A stretch of DNA of 21,822 nucleotides from Bacilli bacterium (GTDB lineage: Bacteria > Bacillota_I > Bacilli_A > RF39 > UBA660), in the NCBI GenBank assembly GCA_016296435.1, contig JAEDJI010000009.1:1-21822 (forward strand), written 5' to 3'. Positions 1 through 6,278 of the stretch are shown here, one piece after another. Each line of letters starts with the position of its first letter. The first letter of the stretch is position 1. Under the pieces are notes generated by a model, which searched no databases, was not told the origin of the DNA, and was given only the letters and a program-made list of their open reading frames with translations. The translations under genes were made by a program, and so were the position numbers.

Positions 1-20
1 ATGATATATTTTAATTATTT

Positions 21-602
21 TCAAGCATTTTTTGATAATATTATAATTATTGTTGCAAGTGAAAGAATTGCCACTAGTATTAATGTTATTAAAAGCATAT
101 TACTTGAGCCTGTTTTACTTTTAATAAATCGTAGATTTTCTTTTTCTTCTTCTACTTGTATTTTAGATGCGAAAGCATTACCATTGCTTGTAATTTCTTG
201 AATTTTTTCTATGTGTCCTACTAATTTATTAATTATTTTTTCGTCAAAATCTTTTAATTCTAGAATAGTATCATTTTCCATAATTGCTAAATAATTTTGT
301 TCTTCAAAATAACTGCTTTTTATATTAGTGCAGATACTATATCTAACAATTATTTCAGGTATTATTTCCATTTCAAATATTTGAGGTTGATCATAAACTA
401 TTACTAAACTTGTTTCTGTTCCATTATTATTACTGGATACTATTAGTTGATATGGAAAGCTATCTTTTAACGTTATTTTCATGTACTTATTATTTGATTC
501 AAAATTGGATAATTTATTTAATAAATCGTATTTTTCTAAATTATAAAATTTTTGTTCTTTTTTATAATTAGTTTGTTCAACTGGCTCATTGTTTCTTATC
601 AT
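21..602 (-). CDS. Hypothetical tail-anchored membrane protein
   Basis: I do not recognise this 193-residue protein. It has no N-terminal signal peptide. Residues 1-160 are soluble, polar and Asn/Lys/Glu-rich with alternating hydrophobic stretches around 62-90 that suggest beta strands. A charged, probably helical segment follows (about 118-160). One strongly hydrophobic segment at about 169-190 ends three residues before the C terminus, so the likely topology is a cytosolic domain held by a C-terminal membrane anchor. The ATG at 600-602 is preceded at a good distance by AGAGGTG, which supports this start. The stop is TGA, evidence for the standard code. It lies 57 bases downstream of a FabG-like SDR on the same strand, with a possible promoter of its own in the gap. 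No function is assigned. Confidence 0.75.
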   Translation of the reverse strand: MIRNNEPVEQTNYKKEQKFYNLEKYDLLNKLSNFESNNKYMKITLKDSFPYQLIVSSNNNGTETSLVIVYDQPQIFEMEIIPEIIVRYSICTNIKSSYFEEQNYLAIMENDTILELKDFDEKIINKLVGHIEKIQEITSNGNAFASKIQVEEEKENLRFIKSKTGSSNMLLITLILVAILSLATIIIILSKNA

Positions 603-620
603 AGGAACACCTCTATTATA

Positions 621-629
621 AGTATACCA
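621..629 (-). promoter_or_regulatory. Possible extended -10 promoter for the tail-anchored protein
   Basis: The minus strand reads TGGTATACT, a TGn extended -10, in the gap after the SDR gene and about 20 bases before the start codon. A second TATAAT overlaps just downstream. No good -35 is visible, so this is tentative. No convincing terminator separates it from the SDR, so read-through is also possible. Confidence 0.35.
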
Positions 630-659
630 CGATATTTTTATTTAATAAAGTTTTTTTAC

Positions 660-1406
660 TTAAATTACAATTCCCCCGTCAACTTGTATAATTGTACCAT
701 TGGTAAATGTTGAATCATCACTTCCTAAATATAAATATGCTCCCGCTAGTTCGGATGGATTTGCTATTCTTCCTAATGGTGTTAGTTGAGATAGCATACC
801 TCTTGTATTTTCATCTGTAGTGTTTTTAGTCATGTCTGTCATTACTGCTCCTGGTGCTACTGCATTTACTCTAATATTATGTCTTCCAAGTTCTTTTGCA
901 CATGATTTTGTTATACCATTTACTGCAAATTTTGATGATGCGTATGGAGTTTGCATTATACCTCCATAATTTGCTACCATTGAGCTAGTATTAATTATTG
1001 AACCTGATTTTTGTTCTATCATGTATGGTGCTACTTCTCTTATGAATTTGAATACTCCGAATGTATTAACTTGAAACATTCTCTCCATCTCTTCATCAGT
1101 TGTTTGAATTAATGGCTTTGATGCTGTTATTCCTGCATTATTTACTAGAATATCTATTCTACCAAATTTTTCTATAGTTTTTTCAACAACGTTTTTAATA
1201 CTTTCTGTATTTGTTACATCAAGTTCTATACCTATAATATTTTCATTATTATAAGATTTTTCTAATAATTTTAGAGCTTCTGGTACTTCATCTTTTAACC
1301 CTGTTATAACTACTTTAGCTCCTTCTTTTAAGTATAGATCTGCTATTGCATAACCTATTCCTTTTGTACTACCTGTTATTATTGCTACTTTATTTTCTAA
1401 TTTCAT
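660..1406 (-). CDS. FabG-like short-chain dehydrogenase/reductase
   Basis: A classical SDR of 248 residues, the usual length, that would use NAD(P)H to interconvert a carbonyl and an alcohol. The Rossmann nucleotide-binding motif TGSTKGIG is at 11-18 and NNAG at 89-92. Catalytic Asn is near 114, Ser at 141/142, and the YASSK box gives Tyr155 and Lys159. The C terminus has the family's VDGG near 242-245. The closest familiar group is 3-oxoacyl-ACP reductase (FabG), but SDR substrates cannot be read from motifs and no fatty-acid synthesis genes lie beside it. AGGAGG lies 9-10 bases before the ATG. The gene starts 20 bases after the U32 gene and is probably cotranscribed with it. A second SDR of the same class lies at 16992-17741. 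Confidence 0.9.
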   Translation of the reverse strand: MKLENKVAIITGSTKGIGYAIADLYLKEGAKVVITGLKDEVPEALKLLEKSYNNENIIGIELDVTNTESIKNVVEKTIEKFGRIDILVNNAGITASKPLIQTTDEEMERMFQVNTFGVFKFIREVAPYMIEQKSGSIINTSSMVANYGGIMQTPYASSKFAVNGITKSCAKELGRHNIRVNAVAPGAVMTDMTKNTTDENTRGMLSQLTPLGRIANPSELAGAYLYLGSDDSTFTNGTIIQVDGGIVI

Positions 1407-1426
1407 TTTATCATCCTCCTAATTAA

Positions 1427-3682
1427 TTATAACACATTTTTGATTTTCGTTAATATTTCTTTTATTTCATTTTGATCTTCATCCAGTAAATCCACTCTAA
1501 AGTTTGTTATCCCCAGTTCTTTTAATTGTGGAATCTTATCAATTTTATTTATTTCTTGATAATCCATTACTTTGGTAATGCAATTGTTATTTATCAATCT
1601 CAGTTTTTTACCATTTCTATCTTTCAAACTATATTCCTTAGAGTTCTTACATAGATTACATGGTTTTTTTCCATTGTTAATTAAAGCATTTAATGGACAA
1701 TATTTCATAATCATTAGTTCTATTTTTCCATATATTAATATTTCTAAATTAGGTTTTCTTTTGTATTTTTCTTGATACCCTTTTAATAAGTAATCTAGGT
1801 CAGTTTCATTTAACTCAACTGATAATCCTATTTTTTTGACATTTAAGTTTTCTAGGACATTTATTGTTTTACTATTTACAACATTTAAATATATATCACT
1901 TACTATGTTATTATTTTCTTTGTTTTGATAAATCATCCCTGTTTCTGAAGCTAGGAGATTTTCATTCTGATATTTTTTGGGATTTTGATTTACTCTTGGC
2001 GTTTTTAAATATATATTTTTACTTTCTTTCTTATATCTATTATACAAAGTTTCATCTTCAACATAGATATTAACATTTTCTGTTAATAAAGTTTTTAGTT
2101 GATTCTCATTTCTTACAAGAAAGTTTATAGTACTTGTATTTTGTATTTCTTTTGTTGTTATTTTTTCTTGATGTATTTTTTTTCTTTTAATTGGTTTAGT
2201 TCTTTCTTTTATTAATTCATCGGTTAGATATCTTCTTATTTCATTTATATATTTTAAAGGTATGAAGATATCTTTATCAATATCATATATTATTTCTTTA
2301 ACTTGGAATGGTGTGTTACCAATTTTAGATAATTTTTCTGATATGTCTTGTTTTAAGGTTGGTTTGTTTTTAGATTGTTCTACTACAAATGTTGTTTTAG
2401 TTATTGTGTTTATACCATCTGTTATAGATACTTGTAGTGGTTTATTTATTTTTGCTATTATTTTATAGTTTATAGCTATCTTTTTTTCTTTGATATTTTT
2501 TAAATCTTTTATTAATTTATCATCTTGAGTTTTTAATACTATTCCTTGTTCTTTTAGATTCACTTTATTATCCAAGTATATAATTTGATTTTTATCAGCA
2601 TGTTTTATTAACATATTTTGTTGATTATATATAAAGTTTGCAATCATTCCTTCGTTATTGCTAAATCTTACTCCATCATTTTGGTTTAGTTCTTCTTGCA
2701 ATTTGATTTTTATTTTATCTTTTTTTGCTTCTTGTACTTCTCCTAGTACTATTCCTTGATGTTTAGGAGAAATAATATTTATAAATTCATTATTTTTATT
2801 ATTACTTATGTATCCGTTAGTAAACTTTCTATTGTATAGAAGTTGTAATGTTTTTAGATCTGATTCTTCAAGAGTCATATCTTCATGATTGTAGTATTTT
2901 TCTATTAATTTTTTATATATTTTTGTTACATAGTATGTGTATTCTTCTTTTTTCATTCTGCCTTCGATCTTAAGGGATGCTATATTGCTTTCTAGAATGT
3001 CTTTTAAATTTTTTATTGTACATAGTTCTTTTGGACTTAATAGGAATTGTCCAGTTGTTTTTATTTTATTATTTTTTTCATATAATTCGTATGGTAATCT
3101 GCACATACCAGCACATTCACCACGATTTCCACTTCTTTGTAGAAATTTTGATGAAAAATAGCATTGTCCTGAGTATGATACACATAGTGCACCATGTATG
3201 AATACTTCTTTTTCTAATGGAATTTTAATATTATTAATTTCTTTTAACGATAGTTCTCTTGCAAGTACTACTCTTTTAACATTTAGATTTTCTAATAGTT
3301 TCATTTGTTCTTCATTGTGAGTATGTGCTTGAGTTGATGCATGTATCTCAAAGTCTGGGAATAATTCATTTACTAGTTTTATCATGCCTAAGTCTTGCAT
3401 TATTAAAGCATCGACATCACTTTCATATAAATATTTTATATATTTAATGAAGTCATTTATTTCTTGTTCATATATAATTGTATTTACTGTAACATATAAT
3501 TTTACCCCATATAGATGACAATATTTTACAGCTTCTTTTAGTTCTTCATGGGTAAAGTTTTTAGCATATTTTCGGGCAGTATACGAGGTTGTCGACACAT
3601 ATACAGCATCGCATCCACCATGAATTGCATAATATAATGTTTCTTTGTTCCCTGCAGGAGATAGTAATTCTACTTTTTTCAT
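1427..3682 (-). CDS. Long U32 family protein, RlhA-type (rRNA C5 hydroxylation, inferred)
   Basis: A 751-residue U32 protein, annotated in most genomes as a peptidase. The N-terminal barrel begins with ELLSPAGNKETLYYAI (residues 5-20). The U32 signature around 159-178 (EVFIHGALC...GQC) supplies Cys167 and Cys174, and Cys190 and Cys194 follow in GNRGECAGMC. In characterised members these four cysteines hold an iron-sulfur cluster. A long middle region matches the layout of U32 proteins with the extra DUF3656 domain, and a second cysteine set sits at the C terminus (662, 675, 678, 701). This long architecture is that of E. coli RlhA, which makes 5-hydroxycytidine in 23S rRNA. Shorter relatives (TrhP) hydroxylate tRNA uridine. 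RNA hydroxylation is therefore the best inference and protease activity is unlikely. AAAGGTGAT precedes the ATG. The gene lies 71 bases downstream of gpmA. Confidence 0.85.
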   Translation of the reverse strand: MKKVELLSPAGNKETLYYAIHGGCDAVYVSTTSYTARKYAKNFTHEELKEAVKYCHLYGVKLYVTVNTIIYEQEINDFIKYIKYLYESDVDALIMQDLGMIKLVNELFPDFEIHASTQAHTHNEEQMKLLENLNVKRVVLARELSLKEINNIKIPLEKEVFIHGALCVSYSGQCYFSSKFLQRSGNRGECAGMCRLPYELYEKNNKIKTTGQFLLSPKELCTIKNLKDILESNIASLKIEGRMKKEEYTYYVTKIYKKLIEKYYNHEDMTLEESDLKTLQLLYNRKFTNGYISNNKNNEFINIISPKHQGIVLGEVQEAKKDKIKIKLQEELNQNDGVRFSNNEGMIANFIYNQQNMLIKHADKNQIIYLDNKVNLKEQGIVLKTQDDKLIKDLKNIKEKKIAINYKIIAKINKPLQVSITDGINTITKTTFVVEQSKNKPTLKQDISEKLSKIGNTPFQVKEIIYDIDKDIFIPLKYINEIRRYLTDELIKERTKPIKRKKIHQEKITTKEIQNTSTINFLVRNENQLKTLLTENVNIYVEDETLYNRYKKESKNIYLKTPRVNQNPKKYQNENLLASETGMIYQNKENNNIVSDIYLNVVNSKTINVLENLNVKKIGLSVELNETDLDYLLKGYQEKYKRKPNLEILIYGKIELMIMKYCPLNALINNGKKPCNLCKNSKEYSLKDRNGKKLRLINNNCITKVMDYQEINKIDKIPQLKELGITNFRVDLLDEDQNEIKEILTKIKNVL

Positions 3683-3753
3683 TTATATCACCTTTTTGTT
3701 CATTTAGTTTCTGATGATAAAGAATTTGATTATTGTTATTTTTAAATATTACA

Positions 3754-4440
3754 CTATTTTAAATAATAATGTCTTATTGGTTTTAGTTCTTCATCTAGTT
3801 CATAGCATATTGGTTCTCCGGTTGGTATCTCTAGTTTTATTATATCATTATTGCTTATGTTATCTAAATATTTTATTAAAGCTCTTAGAGAGTTACCGTG
3901 TGCTACTATTAAAACTTTTTTATGTTCTTTTAATTTTTTTGTTATTTCATTTTCATAATAGTTTGATACTCTTAGCATTGTGTCATATAGGCTTTCAGAT
4001 GTTGGCAGTTCTTCTTTTATATTTTTATATTTTGGATCATTTCCTGGATATGTTTTGTCTTGTTTAGAAAGTGCAGGTGGTTTTTCGTATAGACTACGTC
4101 TCCATAGATTTACTTGTTCTTCTCCGTATTGTTTTTTCACTTTATCTTTATTTAGTCCTTGTAATGCTCCATAGTGTCGTTCATTTAGTTTATATGTTTT
4201 AATAACTGGTAATTTTTTTTGATTTATTTCTTTTAGAATGTATTTTAGCGTTTTTTGTGCTCTTTTTAATTCTGATGTATATGCTATATCAAATGTCATG
4301 TTGTTGTTTTTAATAATTTTTCCAGCTTTTTTTGCTTCTTGTACTCCTTTTATGGTAAGTCCTACATCAAGCCAACCTGTAAAAAGATTTTTTTTGTTGT
4401 ATGTACTTTGTCCATGTCTTACTATTATTAATTTTATCAT
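3754..4440 (-). CDS. gpmA: 2,3-bisphosphoglycerate-dependent phosphoglycerate mutase
   Basis: Interconverts 3-phosphoglycerate and 2-phosphoglycerate in glycolysis. It is 228 residues, normal for the dPGM family. The catalytic RHG motif is at 8-10 (phospho-acceptor His9), followed by the family block QSTYNKKNLFTGWLDVGLT. Arg60, Glu87 (in LNERHYGALQG) and His181 (in VAHGNSLRALIKYLD) complete the active site. The PPAL...YPGNDPKY segment near 121-138 is specific to true mutases rather than generic histidine phosphatases. AAAGGTGAT precedes the ATG. It is the first gene of a minus-strand group with the U32 gene and SDR, with a leader of roughly 80 bases from a good promoter at 4526-4554. I see no terminator after its TAG stop, so read-through into the U32 gene is likely. 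Confidence 0.95.
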   Translation of the reverse strand: MIKLIIVRHGQSTYNKKNLFTGWLDVGLTIKGVQEAKKAGKIIKNNNMTFDIAYTSELKRAQKTLKYILKEINQKKLPVIKTYKLNERHYGALQGLNKDKVKKQYGEEQVNLWRRSLYEKPPALSKQDKTYPGNDPKYKNIKEELPTSESLYDTMLRVSNYYENEITKKLKEHKKVLIVAHGNSLRALIKYLDNISNNDIIKLEIPTGEPICYELDEELKPIRHYYLK

Positions 4441-4525
4441 TTTATCACCTTTTATTTATTTTTTAATTTTAACATTTTTAGAGTTATAAACTGTTTTTTA
4501 CTATAATAATTAACTTCCTTGTTAT

Positions 4526-4554
4526 ATTATAACATCTCTAAGGATGCATGAAAA
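4526..4554 (-). promoter_or_regulatory. gpmA promoter (extended -10)
   Basis: On the minus strand, TTTTCA (4549-4554) is followed after exactly 17 bases by TATAAT (4526-4531), with TG one base upstream, making TGTTATAAT. It faces gpmA and fits a housekeeping sigma factor. The -10 is part of a near-palindrome (TGTTATAtTATAACA) that also offers an extended -10-like TGTTATATT on the plus strand. Confidence 0.65.
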
Positions 4555-4574
4555 GGTAATTATGGTAATTGGAC

Positions 4575-4597
4575 AATTATCGTTGATAATTTTTTTT
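4575..4597 (+). terminator. Terminator-like hairpin with no assigned upstream gene
   Basis: AATTATC, a three-base loop GTT, and GATAATT form a perfect 7-bp stem followed by six more T. The orientation is plus strand, but the nearest upstream gene is gpmA on the minus strand, and the PAP2 promoter candidate lies just downstream. It may end a short plus-strand RNA or insulate the PAP2 gene. The stem is AT-rich and therefore weak. Confidence 0.4.
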
Positions 4598-4604
4598 AAT
4601 TAGT

Positions 4605-4632
4605 TTGATGTTTTTGATTTTTATGGTAAAAT
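4605..4632 (+). promoter_or_regulatory. Likely promoter of the PAP2 gene
   Basis: TTGATG (4605-4610), a 16-base spacer, then TAAAAT (4627-4632) with TGG directly before it, giving an extended -10. The predicted start of transcription is about 65 bases before the PAP2 start codon and about 20 before a 17-codon leader ORF. Confidence 0.5.
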
Positions 4633-4660
4633 GTTATTAGTAATATATTATGTGTGATGT

Positions 4661-4714
4661 ATGAAAGGAGTAATAGCTAAAGTAGTTAGTTATATTTTAG
4701 ATATTTATGAATAA
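4661..4714 (+). other. Possible 17-codon leader ORF overlapping the PAP2 start
   Basis: ATG at 4661 opens a 17-codon frame (MKGVIAKVVSYILDIYE) whose TAA at 4712-4714 overlaps the PAP2 start codon (ATGAATAA). An AAAGGAG lies inside it at 4664-4670 but no start codon follows at ribosome-binding distance, and the PAP2 ATG has no good Shine-Dalgarno of its own. Coupled translation through this leader would explain the arrangement. The leader itself lacks a clear ribosome site, so it may be chance. Confidence 0.25.
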
Positions 4715-5336
4715 AAGAAAAAAAGATTTAAGATTATGTGTTGTGCTGATTGTTTTTTTATTGGGCTTACAGGCTTTGTTATATTTTGTCACTAAGAATT
4801 TTAATAGTTCTTTTCATTTGATTAGTAGTTCTTATGATGATTTGATTCCTTTTATTAAGTATTTTATATATGTTTATCATTCTTGGTATCCTTGTTTAGT
4901 TTTAGTTTGGATATTACTTTTTTACTTTGATAGAGATAAATGTATTAATTTTATAGTAACTGGAATTTTATCTATGATTATTGGTAATATTATATTTTTA
5001 GCTTATCCAACGACTGTATTAAGACCTGATATTGTTGTTAATGATTTTACTAGTTTGGTTGTTAGTATTACTTATAATGCTGATAGTCCTGTTAATTGCA
5101 TGCCTTCGATGCATTGTATATTTTGTTTTATATCAATATTTTGCTTATTTAATAGTAAAATAAAAAATAGGTATAAGATTCCTATTTGTTTATATTTTGT
5201 ACTTATTGTTTTATCTACTTTGTTTGTTAAACAGCATGTTATTATTGATGTTATTAGTGCTTTTATTATATCTAGTTGCTGTTATTTGGTGTCAAAGCTT
5301 AATTTTTTTGAAAGAATTAAATCATATCTTTATTAA
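4707..5336 (+). CDS. PAP2-family (phosphatidic acid phosphatase-like) membrane protein
   Basis: A 209-residue integral membrane protein with about six hydrophobic segments (9-29, 48-73, 81-100, 136-148, 157-174, 178-194). It keeps the three PAP2 signatures in divergent form: PTTVLRP at 101-107 for the first, MPSMH at 132-136 for the second with His136, and KQHVIIDV at 175-182 with His177 and Asp181 for the third. The MPSMH variant resembles the branch containing inositol-phosphorylceramide synthase-like and lipid phosphotransferase enzymes, so it could be a phosphatase or transferase acting on lipid or undecaprenyl phosphates. An in-frame TAG lies two codons upstream, so this ATG is the earliest possible start even though the ribosome site is poor. 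Its TAA directly abuts the convergent phosphatidylserine decarboxylase gene. Confidence 0.8.
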   Translation: MNKRKKDLRLCVVLIVFLLGLQALLYFVTKNFNSSFHLISSSYDDLIPFIKYFIYVYHSWYPCLVLVWILLFYFDRDKCINFIVTGILSMIIGNIIFLAYPTTVLRPDIVVNDFTSLVVSITYNADSPVNCMPSMHCIFCFISIFCLFNSKIKNRYKIPICLYFVLIVLSTLFVKQHVIIDVISAFIISSCCYLVSKLNFFERIKSYLY

Positions 5337-6197
5337 TTATTTTTTAGTACCTATTTTTTCTCCATATTTTACAATTGTCTCAATGTTATTTATGGAGTTT
5401 TCTTTTATATCTTGATCTATTATTATTTTGTCTTTTTTAAATATTAGAATAATTGTTGATCCATTGAATTCAAAGTATCCTTTTTCTTCGCCTTTTTTGA
5501 ATTTGTATTCTTCATGATGGTTTTTTATTTTTCCAACGATTAATGCTCCGACTTCTACTTGAATTACTTTGCCAAAGTTTTCTGTATTTAGTATTGTGTA
5601 TTCTCTAGTATTCTTTTTATATATATTATACTTTTTTAAAGCAATATTTTTTACTGTGTGAAAGACTCCATGCACATGGGTGTTTTTGGTTTTTGTTCCA
5701 TTATCTATATAGCAATATCTATGATAATCACTTGGTTCTAGTCTAAATATTAAAATTTTCCCATTTTTATATTTTTCTGATATTTTGTTACCCTCTAATA
5801 GTTCATTGATGCTATAGTATGAGTTTTTGATTTTAAACATACTATTTTCTTTGATATCATATACTATTAGTTTGGAATCAGCGGGAGATATTAAATTGTT
5901 TTTGTTTTTATCGATGTTTAAGTATTTATCTTTTTTCTTTCTCTTGAAGAAATCATTGTATGATGTGAATTTTTGTTTTTCATATTCTTCTTTTTCTATG
6001 TTGTATTTTTTTATTAGAGCTATAGTTATAATATTTGATATTTTACTATTCATAATGGTTCCACTTAATTTTGTAAACCATGGTTTGATTATTATTTTTA
6101 GTGTTTTATTACCTAGTTTTGTATTATATAAAAATCGTAATGATAGGTTGTTTTTTTGGTTTATTATTTCGTTTGTATTTCGATTTTTTATTTGCAT
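5337..6197 (-). CDS. psd: Phosphatidylserine decarboxylase proenzyme
   Basis: Converts phosphatidylserine to phosphatidylethanolamine and CO2 at the membrane. The protein of 286 residues would cleave itself at Gly246-Ser247 in the FNGST motif (244-248), leaving a pyruvoyl group on the new N terminus of the small subunit. Other family marks are SPADS with Asp107 (104-108), PSDYHR with His159 (155-160), HVHGVFHTV (174-182) and the GxEKGYFEFNGST approach to the cleavage site. The likely self-processing triad is Asp107, His159 and Ser247. The start is preceded by GAAGTGAT, a modest ribosome site. No phosphatidylserine synthase is visible, so substrate supply must be encoded elsewhere. It converges with the PAP2 gene with no spacer. 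Confidence 0.93.
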   Translation of the reverse strand: MQIKNRNTNEIINQKNNLSLRFLYNTKLGNKTLKIIIKPWFTKLSGTIMNSKISNIITIALIKKYNIEKEEYEKQKFTSYNDFFKRKKKDKYLNIDKNKNNLISPADSKLIVYDIKENSMFKIKNSYYSINELLEGNKISEKYKNGKILIFRLEPSDYHRYCYIDNGTKTKNTHVHGVFHTVKNIALKKYNIYKKNTREYTILNTENFGKVIQVEVGALIVGKIKNHHEEYKFKKGEEKGYFEFNGSTIILIFKKDKIIIDQDIKENSINNIETIVKYGEKIGTKK

Positions 6198-6219
6198 AGT
6201 ATCACTTCTTTTCTTTTAT

Positions 6220-6248
6220 ACTTTATCATAAAATAGTGCCTTTTGCAA
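6220..6248 (-). promoter_or_regulatory. Likely psd promoter
   Basis: Minus strand TTGCAA (6243-6248), 17-base spacer, TAAAGT (6220-6225) with TGA directly upstream. Both hexamers match four of six consensus bases. It sits immediately after the phosphoketolase terminator and about 20 bases before psd. Confidence 0.45.
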
Positions 6249-6249
6249 A

Positions 6250-6278
6250 CTAAAAGAATTAGTTGATTGCACTAATTC
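6250..6278 (-). terminator. Rho-independent terminator of xfp
   Basis: Minus strand: GAATTAGT, loop GCAATCA, ACTAATTC, then TTTTAG. The 8-bp stem is perfect, and flanking AACT and AGTT could also pair across the T run. The xfp stop codon TAG lies inside the left arm. Confidence 0.75.

Noticed and set aside
1427..3682. Protease (collagenase-like) function for the U32 protein
   Set aside because: Long U32 proteins with this cysteine layout match the RNA hydroxylase RlhA. The peptidase name is historical.
3740..3765. TTTAAAATA...TATTTAAA repeat after gpmA as a terminator
   Set aside because: It has a bulge, no G-C pairs in the stem and no T run on the minus strand.
3714..4067. 117-codon Leu/Val-rich frame on the plus strand
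   Set aside because: It lies antisense over the conserved C-terminal half of gpmA and has no ribosome site or recognisable domain.
5295..5321. Inverted repeat TTAATT...AATTAA near the end of the PAP2 gene as a terminator
   Set aside because: The stem is only A-T pairs and no T run follows it on either strand, so it is unlikely to stop transcription.
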